From NCBI GenBank assembly GCA_017557475.1, contig JAFYYO010000301.1:1-11425 (forward strand): a stretch of DNA of 11,425 nt, read 5' to 3'. The position numbers and the translations under genes are program-made. This DNA comes from Bacteroidaceae bacterium (GTDB taxonomy: Bacteria > Bacteroidota > Bacteroidia > Bacteroidales > Bacteroidaceae). The number at the start of each line of letters is the position of its first letter. Within the stretch, counting starts at the first letter, position 1. Under the pieces are notes generated by a model. It was not told the origin of the DNA. It did not search any database and saw only the letters and a program-made list of their open reading frames with translations. Positions 1-6,914 of this stretch are shown here, in pieces.

Positions 1-3000
1 CTGTAGTCGGTCGTGTTCGAGCCAGTCTCGGAAGTGCCGCTTTGGATGCCGAAGTTCACATCTACAGTGCTGAGAGCCTTGCCTGCAATCTCGTTGATGG
101 CACTCTGCAGATAGGCATTGAGCGTGTTGGCATAGTTGTAGCCGCCATTCGTCTCAGCATTGTCGGTGACGTACATTCCCGTGACAAGCATCGTGACTGC
201 CACACGCCCACGCTCCTCAGCAGTCATCGCAGTCAGTTGATTCTGCACAGTCATGTCTTCTGGAGCCTCCAAAGTGAACTCCAAGCCCATGTCATCGAGT
301 GTCCTGCTAATAGCCAGACCCACGTCGAAGGCGACATTGCGAGGCACACTGTTCTCTGTGACGGTTGACCTCACACGCTCACTTGCATTGATGTTCAAGC
401 GTGGGTTCGTCATCTTGCCCTGGAACTCAACATAGCTGCCGCTCGCTATTTGGAAGTCATTCAAAGGAATGGCCATCAGCGAGTAGCGCATCGTACCCTT
501 GTTGATGGTATAACGTCCCCAGAGTTGCATGTCGTTCTGCAAGTCATAAGTCATCGTCAACTCACCCCCACCCTGCAGGTCAATGTAGTCGTTGCCGTTG
601 TCGCTCAAGAAGCAATGTATCTGCGCGGTCTCGGCAATGTTGACATTCATCTGCATATCGATGCTCTGACGCTTCACATCGATGACTTCTGCAGCAATGG
701 TGTCGTTGAAGTCAACAAAGGTGACGATGTCCGCGAGCTGGTCGTTGGCAGTCAGCGGAGTGTCGGTCAGGACGCAACTGACGTCGGTGCTGCCGAGCAC
801 ATCGAGTCGTCCGCGCATCTTCAAGTCGGAGAGTGTTCCCCAAAGACGGCCGCCAAGATTGACGAACACCTTGCCATAAGCCAGCGAACCTTGACGTTTC
901 GGAGCATTGATAAGCTGGTATTCGTTGGCTCTCACATTCATGTCAAGCTGCACCCTGTCGAGGTTGCTGAAGTCGATATTGCCGTCGAGGACAAGCGGAG
1001 TCTTGCCTGCAGCGTACGCCTCAATACGGTTGAGATTGATACGACTATTGTCGACCGTTATCGTGTGGTCAGGTATCTGCAGGTTCACGTTGTAGCTGTC
1101 GGCATCGATATGAAGGGCTTCCGTCTTCAGTTCGCCGTTCAAGATGGGATTATCGGTAAAGCCATCCACCTGGAAGTCCCCCCAAGCATAGCCGCTCAAG
1201 GCAAACGGTCCGTCTGGCATAAAGGCATTGAGAATGGCGAACGGCATCTTCTGGAACGAAGCTTCGCCGTCTATCTTGCCCTTTCCTTTCTCCTCATGGT
1301 ACTTACCATTAACTAAGAGTACTTCTTGCTGGTCAAGCGTGACGATGCCATCAACATAATGTGTGCCGTCAGCATTCGGGAAATAGACGCCATTCAAACC
1401 AATGTCGCCTAGATGAACGCCATTGTACGCCATCTCCTTCACCACCATCTCAGCAGAAACTGTTGTCGTACTGTCGGCTTGCATGTAGTGGAAGTCGCCG
1501 TGAAGGAAGCCGCTGAGGTCGGGCATGAAAGGTATCACCTGTGTCAGTTCACCCACATTAAAGTGGTTCACACTAAGCGATACATCCTGCTGAGCATCAT
1601 CGTTGGGAGTCGTATAAACCTTTAAGCCCGTGCCGTCGTCGGCAAGCAAGTCAACCAATGCATCAAGATGTCCGTTGTTGGTAAGCGTGACAAAATTGTC
1701 GTCATTGAGTGTAAAGCGACGATACGCAATGATGGGATTGAGGGGAGTGAAGTGGGCTCGGAAGCCATCCTGAAGCAAGTCGAGCCCCAAACCAAAGTCC
1801 ACACTCTTCTTTCCCTGAGCGTCATAAAAAGCAAGATCAGCATTGGCACCCGTCTCTGTTAACGCGGCATGGACCTGCGACATAAAGGTCACGATGCTAT
1901 TCTTAGGTCCGTTTGCCACACGGGCATCAAGTGCGACACCACTCGGTTCCTGCTTGATGTTCCAATAGATGCTGTCGAGCAAGATAGCTCCTGTATTGAG
2001 AGAATGCATGTAACCATTGCCGTTCAAGCCTTCCTCGGGCGAAGAAAGGAGATTGAAGGAAAGGTCGCGGAAGCTATAGCCGGTAGTGTGGCGAAGGATG
2101 TTGCCTATAGGATTCTTCTGTCCACACGTAAGTTCCATACGAAGATGCGGCAGGAGAGTTCGCAGCGTGTCTTGTCGGATGCGAAGGCTATCCATTTCTC
2201 GCGTCAGTTCTTTGCTGAAGTTATCGAAGCGCGCAAGCAGGGAATCGAGCCCTTGGTCGGAAGAGACAGAGAGGCTGAGGTCGCCCGCGAGTGCCTTCGC
2301 TTGAATGAGCTCGGGCGTTAGGTTCGCGTCGAGAGTGAGATCAAGGGGATGCACGACGCTGTCCGCAGTCATTAGTTCCATCGCCTCAATGCGGGCTTTC
2401 AGGTTGTGTGTCTGTCGGAAGTCGGAGGCTCCGTCCAACTGCATCACCATACTAGCCGAGAGAGGTTTCTTCGCCAGATGTAGCGCGTAGAGATCGATGT
2501 GACTTACGTCCATGTTGAAAGCCGCAGTCTGCAGTTTTCGATTGGTGATTGAGGCTTCGATGCAACCTTGCATGCATAGCAAGTCGTTCTGGCTGTGCAT
2601 CTCAACCAGCGCTTTTCCTTTCTCCAAGCGACAGTCGGCCTTGATGTTTTCAAGGTCCCATGAAGCATAGCCCAAATGAGCTATGTCTGCCTGAGCACGA
2701 AGTGTGGTCCTGGGACTCAAGAAGTCTGTCCCCCTACCAGAGAACTTTGCATTGGCTGTGAGGCTATAGAGGGAGTCTTTCGGAAGGAAGTCGTGAAGCT
2801 GGAGATTGCTGATGCGAGCCTTTCCCTGATAAGCCATCGAGTTCAGGTCGATGTTGCCTATGACATGCGCTCTGCCTTTGCCTTCCTGCAACAAAGCATC
2901 TGCCGTAAGCTTCGAAGCGTTTCGCAGCTTGGTATCAGCATGGATTGTCATCTTGGGGAAGCGCACATCTGTCAAGCCCAAGTAGCGGTTGACGCAACGA

Positions 3001-4271
3001 AGATCCATCGTCGTGACGTCCCACTTCAAGTCCGCTCCGAGATTCTTGCTGTCCATCAAGTTCTGCACCGAGCCAGTTGTGCGGGCATCGATGACTGACG
3101 GCATCATCACATTGCAAGTTTGCAGATAGAGATTATCCACATTGCCGCTTGCCTCGAGGTTGAAGTTGAGGGGTTGCGAGGGATAGCACTTCACGAGGTC
3201 TTTCGGCATGTAAGGCTTTGCAAGACAAAGCACGTCTTCATGACCTAAAGAGCCTTTAACGTCTGCCTTCAGTTCTCCTCGTTTCTTGGGCGATAGTGCG
3301 TCCCAATCAAGATTGATGTTGCCGTTAGCAGAACTATGGGGTGTCTTCAGGTCGAAGCCTTTTGCTGTAAGATGCGTCGCGTCGAGAGAGATGTCTCCAG
3401 AAAGGTTGTTCAGCTGAAAGCCACTCTTCTCCTTGAAGGCAAGCCTGTTCAATTGAACATCGAGCGCCGAGGTGTTTTGGTTATAGGAGAACTTGTCGAG
3501 TTCGAGGTCCACATCGCGGAAAGCCAGATGATTCACATCGAATCCCATGATAGGACTTTCCCGAGGGATATCATACGAGAGCCTGTCTGCCGAGAGACTC
3601 ATCTTGCCGACTCGGTAGATACCTTTATTGAGACTTATGTCACCGCCATCGAGGCTTGCCTCACGAATAGAGGCATTGACTCGCATGGCATCATTCGGCA
3701 GCTGCAAAGCTATCTTGCTCTGCCGGATATTAACTTTCTCAACGTCTATCTGCCAATCGATTGGCGAGCTTTCCGTCGTGTCCTCCTCGGCCTCACGAAG
3801 TTTGATGTCGAGCACACAGCCGTCCAGAGACGCATTGGTTACGTTGACTTTTTTCTTTCTCAAGTCAATGTCGTCGGCAACAATCTTGAGGTTGCCGATG
3901 TTTCCATCTATCTGAAGCGACTTTATCCAATCTGTCGTGTGGATGTTTCCGTCTGTGAGTTCGATGGCTTCCACGCCGACATGTCCCGTCAGCAAGCGAG
4001 TGAGGTCGAGGTCAACGAGTGCACCATCGACCCCAAGAACATCGGTAGGCGGTTTCGCCACACGAACTTGCCCGAGCTTAACGTCGAGAGGAAATACAAT
4101 ATGCACGCTGCCGATGGACACTTCGAGGCCAGTCTTCTCCTCGATATAGGCAGTAAGCCTGTTCACTGCCCACCTTTGTACTGGCGGCAGATAAAGGCTG
4201 GCGGCAAGCATCACAATGAGCAATACTATCGCCAAAAGTGTCCTTAAGATGTATTTCAGCGCACGTTTCAT
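1..4271 (-). CDS. tamB: TamB/AsmA-like translocation and assembly module protein, C-terminus cut by window edge
   Basis: One uninterrupted minus-strand frame of 1,423 visible residues. The frame was spot-checked at about 400, 1,525 and 2,600 and never shifts. Residues about 7-28 form a single hydrophobic N-terminal anchor after a basic start (MKRALKYILR). The next stretch (PPVQRWAVNRL..., ending in EEKTG, then V.IG.V.I) is the usual AsmA/TamB entry motif. The bulk is a long run of short alternating beta strands rich in NGN, LDG and GD turns, as expected for the hydrophobic-groove beta-taco fold. Residues about 1,255-1,300 (GRYTINKG, then FQIASGSYVEF, GKMTNPRLNINA) match the DUF490/TamB C-terminal domain (PF04357). 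Known of the family: an inner-membrane-anchored protein spanning the periplasm, working with a BamA/TamA-like barrel in outer-membrane biogenesis and, more recently, phospholipid transport. By analogy with Bacteroidetes homologues about 90 residues are missing (inference). It has its own promoter (4297-4304) and starts 91 bases after the RluA-type gene. Confidence 0.9.
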   Translation of the reverse strand, partial: MKRALKYILRTLLAIVLLIVMLAASLYLPPVQRWAVNRLTAYIEEKTGLEVSIGSVHIVFPLDVKLGQVRVAKPPTDVLGVDGALVDLDLTRLLTGHVGVEAIELTDGNIHTTDWIKSLQIDGNIGNLKIVADDIDLRKKKVNVTNASLDGCVLDIKLREAEEDTTESSPIDWQIDVEKVNIRQSKIALQLPNDAMRVNASIREASLDGGDISLNKGIYRVGKMSLSADRLSYDIPRESPIMGFDVNHLAFRDVDLELDKFSYNQNTSALDVQLNRLAFKEKSGFQLNNLSGDISLDATHLTAKGFDLKTPHSSANGNINLDWDALSPKKRGELKADVKGSLGHEDVLCLAKPYMPKDLVKCYPSQPLNFNLEASGNVDNLYLQTCNVMMPSVIDARTTGSVQNLMDSKNLGADLKWDVTTMDLRCVNRYLGLTDVRFPKMTIHADTKLRNASKLTADALLQEGKGRAHVIGNIDLNSMAYQGKARISNLQLHDFLPKDSLYSLTANAKFSGRGTDFLSPRTTLRAQADIAHLGYASWDLENIKADCRLEKGKALVEMHSQNDLLCMQGCIEASITNRKLQTAAFNMDVSHIDLYALHLAKKPLSASMVMQLDGASDFRQTHNLKARIEAMELMTADSVVHPLDLTLDANLTPELIQAKALAGDLSLSVSSDQGLDSLLARFDNFSKELTREMDSLRIRQDTLRTLLPHLRMELTCGQKNPIGNILRHTTGYSFRDLSFNLLSSPEEGLNGNGYMHSLNTGAILLDSIYWNIKQEPSGVALDARVANGPKNSIVTFMSQVHAALTETGANADLAFYDAQGKKSVDFGLGLDLLQDGFRAHFTPLNPIIAYRRFTLNDDNFVTLTNNGHLDALVDLLADDGTGLKVYTTPNDDAQQDVSLSVNHFNVGELTQVIPFMPDLSGFLHGDFHYMQADSTTTVSAEMVVKEMAYNGVHLGDIGLNGVYFPNADGTHYVDGIVTLDQQEVLLVNGKYHEEKGKGKIDGEASFQKMPFAILNAFMPDGPFALSGYAWGDFQVDGFTDNPILNGELKTEALHIDADSYNVNLQIPDHTITVDNSRINLNRIEAYAAGKTPLVLDGNIDFSNLDRVQLDMNVRANEYQLINAPKRQGSLAYGKVFVNLGGRLWGTLSDLKMRGRLDVLGSTDVSCVLTDTPLTANDQLADIVTFVDFNDTIAAEVIDVKRQSIDMQMNVNIAETAQIHCFLSDNGNDYIDLQGGGELTMTYDLQNDMQLWGRYTINKGTMRYSLMAIPLNDFQIASGSYVEFQGKMTNPRLNINASERVRSTVTENSVPRNVAFDVGLAISRTLDDMGLEFTLEAPEDMTVQNQLTAMTAEERGRVAVTMLVTGMYVTDNAETNGGYNYANTLNAYLQSAINEIAGKALSTVDVNFGIQSGTSETGSNTTDY

Positions 4272-4296
4272 GCCTTTGTAAGCACTTTTCAAGACA

Positions 4297-4304
4297 CAAA
4301 GGTA
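4297..4304 (-). promoter_or_regulatory. Promoter -7 box of tamB
   Basis: On the minus strand the bases read TACCTTTG, an exact match to the Bacteroidetes -7 consensus TAnnTTTG, 25 bases before the tamB ATG. The -33 element at the expected distance is weak (TGTGG-like), so strength is uncertain. Transcription would start near 4292, giving a leader of about 20 bases without a Shine-Dalgarno sequence. Confidence 0.55.
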
Positions 4305-4324
4305 CGAAAAACTCTTCACTCCGC

Positions 4325-4349
4325 CACACAAAATAACGAATTTTGTGTG
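4325..4349. repeat. Perfect 10-bp inverted repeat between rluA-type gene and tamB
   Basis: CACACAAAAT (4325-4334) and ATTTTGTGTG (4340-4349) are perfect complements around a 5-base centre AACGA. The dyad lies 14 bases beyond the stop of the RluA-type gene and 20 bases upstream of the tamB -7 box. It is AT-rich and has no T-run after it on the minus strand, so it is not a classical intrinsic terminator. It could be a protein-binding dyad or an mRNA hairpin. Confidence 0.6.
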
Positions 4350-4362
4350 AAAGAAGAAGACA

Positions 4363-5064
4363 TTAACACTTAAGTGGCTTTGTTATCTCCTGCCAGAGAC
4401 GCTCTTCTGGGACAAGTGCTTCGATTGTGAGAGGAACGTGTGAGACAGGATGTTCCAACGAGAGTCGCCAAGCATGGAGGCTGATGCTTCCGTCTGGATT
4501 ACTGCGAGGAGCGCCGTACTTCAAGTCGCCTCGAATGGGACAACCTATCTTTGCAAGCTGACAACGGATTTGATGATGACGGCCTGTATGCAAGGTTACT
4601 TCGAGCAAAAAGTAGCGTTCCGACTCTGCCACAAGACGATAATCGAGTACAGCCTTCTTGCTGCTGGGCACTTCGCGGTCGTAAGCTCGGGCTGTGTTCT
4701 GCTTTTCGTTTCGCGTCAGCCAATGCGTAAGTGTCCCTTCTGGCTGCGGAGGCCTGTTTGCAACAATCGCCAAGTAAGTCTTCTTAACAGCCTCGTGCTC
4801 AGCAAACATCTTGTTGAGTCGGGGCAAAGCCTTGCTTGTCTTGGCAAAGAGGACAACGCCGCTAACGGGACGATCCAACCTGTGGACGACACCCAGAAAG
4901 ACGTTGCCAGGCTTCTGGTATTTGTCCTTCAGGTAAGCCTTCACTAAATCAGACAAAGGGACATCGCCGGTCTTGTCTCCCTGAACGATGTCCCCTGCTT
5001 TCTTTGCTACGGCTATGAGATGATTGTCTTCGTAGATAACATTTACCATCATTAGCCACTTCAT
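4363..5064 (-). CDS. RluA-family pseudouridine synthase (no S4 domain)
   Basis: A 233-residue protein with the RluA/RsuA catalytic fold. HRLDRPVSGVVLFAKTS (residues 61-77) is the RluA active-site motif, with the catalytic aspartate at D64. Further conserved blocks are HTGRHHQIRCQLA (159-171), GDLKYG (179-184) and LHAWRLSLEHP (195-205). There is no N-terminal S4 RNA-binding domain, so it belongs to the short RluA-type group. The family isomerises uridine to pseudouridine in rRNA or tRNA; the target base cannot be read from sequence. The given start is the first ATG (5064), directly after a G-tract. The conserved family sequence begins at MVNVIYEDNH, so the in-frame ATG at 5049 (or 5052) may be the true start. 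It lies 25 bases after fabG, consistent with co-transcription. Confidence 0.9.
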   Translation of the reverse strand: MKWLMMVNVIYEDNHLIAVAKKAGDIVQGDKTGDVPLSDLVKAYLKDKYQKPGNVFLGVVHRLDRPVSGVVLFAKTSKALPRLNKMFAEHEAVKKTYLAIVANRPPQPEGTLTHWLTRNEKQNTARAYDREVPSSKKAVLDYRLVAESERYFLLEVTLHTGRHHQIRCQLAKIGCPIRGDLKYGAPRSNPDGSISLHAWRLSLEHPVSHVPLTIEALVPEERLWQEITKPLKC

Positions 5065-5065
5065 T

Positions 5066-5087
5066 CCCCCTAAAGGGGGTTAGGGGG
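5066..5087. repeat. C/G-tract element with two competing hairpins in the fabG-rluA gap
   Basis: The plus strand holds CCCCC TAAA GGGGG TTA GGGGG. The C-tract with its following TAA (5066-5073) can pair with TTAGGGGG (5080-5087) as an 8-bp stem, or with the nearer G-tract (5075-5079) as a 5-bp stem; the two are mutually exclusive. In the mRNA (minus strand) the single G-tract sits directly upstream of the first ATG of the RluA-type gene, so either fold would cover the translation start. It fills almost the whole intergenic gap. Confidence 0.6.
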
Positions 5088-5089
5088 TC

Positions 5090-5848
5090 CTACATATTCA
5101 TGCCGCCATCCACTTGGATGACCTGCCCGCTTACATAACTGCTCATATCGCTGGCAAGGAAGGTTGCCACGTTGGCAATATCCTCAACCTGTCCGCCTCG
5201 ACGAAGAGGTATCTTCTTCTTCCACTCCTCGCGTATCTCTTCGCTCAACTGCGCCGTCATCGCGGTTTCAATGAAGCCTGGAGCGATGGCATTTGCGCGT
5301 ATTCCCTTCGGACCCATTTCCTGTGCGATACTCTTAGCAAGGGCTATCATGCCGGCTTTTGAGGCTGCGTAGTTTGCCTGACCTGCGTTTCCGTGAACGC
5401 CGACCACGCTTGCCATGTTGATGATGCTGCCTCCACGTTGTCTCATCATGACGGGCACACAAGCATGCGTGAAATTGAAGGTGCTCTTCAGGTTGACGTT
5501 GATGACTGCATCCCACTGCTGTTCGGTCATACGGAGCATGAGTCCGTCCTTCGTGATGCCGGCATTGTTGACGAGGATGTCAATCGTGCCGAAGTCTTCC
5601 TTTATCTTCTGAACGACCTCTTCGGTAGCTGCGAAGTCGGCTGCATTACCTGCATAAGCGCGGCAAGTAACACCAACTGCCTCGATTTCCTTGCGAGTAG
5701 CTTCGAGGCCGGCAGCCATTTCGTCGTTGAGGACGAGGTCTGTGAATGCTATATTTGCGCCTTCAGAGGCAAACTTCAAGGCAATCGCCTTACCGATGCC
5801 CCTTGCTGCACCCGTGATGAGTGCTGTCTTTCCTTCTAATAAACCCAT
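5090..5848 (-). CDS. fabG: 3-oxoacyl-[acyl-carrier-protein] reductase (SDR family)
   Basis: A 252-residue short-chain dehydrogenase/reductase of classical FabG length. Visible motifs: the cofactor-binding TGAARGIG (residues 12-19), NNAG (94-97), and the catalytic tetrad N119, S147, Y160 and K164 (YAASK). The PG motif after the active site (IAPGFIETAM, 188-197) and the C-terminal SGQVIQVDGGMNM are typical of FabG. The expected reaction is NADPH-dependent reduction of 3-oxoacyl-ACP to 3-hydroxyacyl-ACP in the elongation cycle of type II fatty-acid synthesis in the cytoplasm. The ATG at 5848 is the only sensible start, since MGLLEGKTALITG begins just before the first strand. It lies 124 bases after the TetR gene and 25 bases before the RluA-type gene. 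Other SDR substrates cannot be excluded, but every FabG hallmark is present. Confidence 0.93.
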   Translation of the reverse strand: MGLLEGKTALITGAARGIGKAIALKFASEGANIAFTDLVLNDEMAAGLEATRKEIEAVGVTCRAYAGNAADFAATEEVVQKIKEDFGTIDILVNNAGITKDGLMLRMTEQQWDAVINVNLKSTFNFTHACVPVMMRQRGGSIINMASVVGVHGNAGQANYAASKAGMIALAKSIAQEMGPKGIRANAIAPGFIETAMTAQLSEEIREEWKKKIPLRRGGQVEDIANVATFLASDMSSYVSGQVIQVDGGMNM

Positions 5849-5889
5849 ATTTTTGTTACTTTAAGATTCGTAGTTAGTGATAAATGGTT

Positions 5890-5961
5890 AGAGGTTAGAG
5901 GAGTGCTGGGGCAGCTGATTGGGAACCCAAGGTGTTCTCTATCCCCCAGCCTCTTACCTCT
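5890..5961. repeat. Long imperfect inverted repeat between tetR-type gene and fabG
   Basis: The arm AGAGGTTAGAGG plus CTGGGG (5890-5911, with an extra AGTG at 5902-5905) is complementary to CCCCAG plus CCTCTTACCTCT (5944-5961). Only one base mismatches apart from the bulge, giving a stem of about 17 pairs. Inside its loop is a second perfect dyad, TTGGG AA CCCAA (5919-5930). The left arm also contains a direct repeat of the heptamer GGTTAGA (5886-5892, 5893-5899). The element sits between the TetR stop and the fabG start. No T-run follows it in the minus direction, so it is not an obvious terminator. Confidence 0.6.
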
Positions 5962-5972
5962 CGCCCCTTATG

Positions 5973-6581
5973 TCAAAGGTATTGGCTGATGTGTTTCTCC
6001 TGTCTGCTCAAGGCTTTATGTATGAGTTTCTGCACGATTCCCCTGCTCATACCTTGCGGCATTCCGTCAGCCAGACGCCCATAAATATAAGGAATCTCGA
6101 GTCCCTTCACGCAGTAGTGCATGATGTCGGAACAGAGAGGAATGCTGTCAATCTCGAAACGTCCCTGCTGCACGCCTTCCGCCATAATGGAGGCAAAGAG
6201 TCTTTGCTCGTTGCGGTCAAAATTCTTGCGCACTTTTTCCACCATTATGATGTTGCGGAAGAACTCTGCCCTGAGGTTACCATTGCGCTGAACTGCTTCC
6301 TTTATCATGTTCAAGTGCGTATAGATGACCTCGACGAGTTTGTCTTCAGGCTCCATTGGTTGTGTCGCCACATCAGTCATCTTTTCGTTGATGCGCTCCA
6401 GTTCCCCCTCGATGACCGCCCAATAGATCTCCTCCTTGCTCTTGAAGTAGGTATATAGAGTGCGTCGACCTTTGCCCGAAGCCTGGGCTATGTCGTTCAT
6501 CGTGGTGTTTTCGAGCCCCTTCTTAGCAAAGAGTTGGCGGGCCACATCCACAAGCTTGATTCGAGTCTTAACTACTGCCAT
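5973..6581 (-). CDS. TetR/AcrR-family transcriptional regulator
   Basis: A 202-residue protein of normal TetR length. Residues about 5-55 form the DNA-binding domain: the first helices (KTRIKLVDVARQLFAKKG) are followed by the helix-turn-helix TTMNDIAQASGKGRRTLYTYF (26-46) and the closing FKSKEEIYWAVI. The rest is helical and variable, as expected for the ligand-binding and dimerisation half, and the ligand is unknown. It is the first gene of the minus-strand group that continues with fabG, the RluA-type gene and tamB. It may control them, itself, or both. Its promoter is unusually close: the -7 box ends 8 bases before the ATG, so the transcript would have almost no leader. No later in-frame ATG would preserve the DNA-binding domain. 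Confidence 0.9.
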   Translation of the reverse strand: MAVVKTRIKLVDVARQLFAKKGLENTTMNDIAQASGKGRRTLYTYFKSKEEIYWAVIEGELERINEKMTDVATQPMEPEDKLVEVIYTHLNMIKEAVQRNGNLRAEFFRNIIMVEKVRKNFDRNEQRLFASIMAEGVQQGRFEIDSIPLCSDIMHYCVKGLEIPYIYGRLADGMPQGMSRGIVQKLIHKALSRQEKHISQYL

Positions 6582-6589
6582 TTCGTTTG

Positions 6590-6624
6590 CAAAGATAGCA
6601 CATTTCCTTTGATTTGTGCAATAA
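6590..6624 (-). promoter_or_regulatory. Promoter of the TetR-type gene with candidate operator
   Basis: On the minus strand, TTATTG (6619-6624) is followed after 21 bases by TATCTTTG (6590-6597), a full Bacteroidetes -33/-7 pair. The -7 box ends 8 bases before the ATG. A dyad GCACA-N12-TGTGC (6598-6602, 6615-6619) lies between the two elements, where a bound repressor would block RNA polymerase. TTTGTGCAA recurs as a direct repeat (6613-6621 and 6656-6664). The promoter call is well supported; the operator is inference. Confidence 0.65.
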
Positions 6625-6711
6625 TTGGGTGTTAAAAATGCTCAAATGAGTGCTTTTTGTGCAAGAAATGACAGAAAAGGGCGTTTTGAGGCACACTTTT
6701 TAGCTAAAATA

Positions 6712-6743
6712 TTTGGCAGATTAGGAATTTCGCCTTACCTTTG
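6712..6743 (+). promoter_or_regulatory. Promoter of the initiator tRNA
   Basis: TTTG (6712-6715) and TACCTTTG (6736-6743), separated by 20 bases, match the Bacteroidetes -33 and -7 boxes. Transcription should start around 6748-6750, about 15 bases before the mature tRNA. Confidence 0.7.
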
Positions 6744-6764
6744 CAGCCACAAAACTCAAAACAT

Positions 6765-6837
6765 CGCGGGGTAGAGCAGTTGGTAGCTCGTCAGGCTCAT
6801 AACCTGGAGGTCGCACGTTCGAGTCGTGCTCCCGCAA
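6765..6837 (+). tRNA. Initiator tRNA-fMet, anticodon CAT
   Basis: A 73-base cloverleaf with anticodon CAT at 6798-6800. Acceptor arms CGCGGGG (6765-6771) and TCCCGCA (6830-6836) pair at six positions but leave C1 opposite A72, the mismatch that marks bacterial initiator tRNA. A11 pairs with T24 in the D arm, a second initiator trait. The T arm is GCACG-TTCGAGT-CGTGC. The anticodon stem is TCAGG/CCTGG: two of the three G:C pairs usual next to the initiator anticodon loop are present, and the outer one (29:41) is A:T. The discriminator is A6837. The CCA end is not encoded (CGA follows), so it must be added by nucleotidyltransferase. It is a lone tRNA with its own promoter and terminator. Confidence 0.93.
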
Positions 6838-6850
6838 CGAGGGTGGTAGC

Positions 6851-6886
6851 AATCCGGTGGCATTCGTGCCCCGGGTTGTTTTTTTA
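6851..6886 (+). terminator. Rho-independent terminator of the tRNA gene
   Basis: AATCCGG (6851-6857) pairs with CCGGGTT (6871-6877), with one G:T pair. After a single bulged T, GGCA pairs with TGCC around a TTCG tetraloop, giving 11 pairs in all. A T-rich tail starting TTGTTTTTTT follows directly. Confidence 0.85.
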
Positions 6887-6914
6887 TGTCAGCACACACT
6901 CGCTGCCCCGTCGC

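Noticed and set aside
3336..4247. Open frame of 303 codons on the plus strand inside tamB
   Set aside because: It is antisense to a continuous 1,423-residue TamB frame, has no family signature and no promoter or ribosome site. The same holds for 450-1316 and 1869-2321.
5890..5961. Intrinsic terminator after the TetR gene
   Set aside because: The stem is long but no T-run follows on the minus strand, so it is listed as an inverted repeat only.
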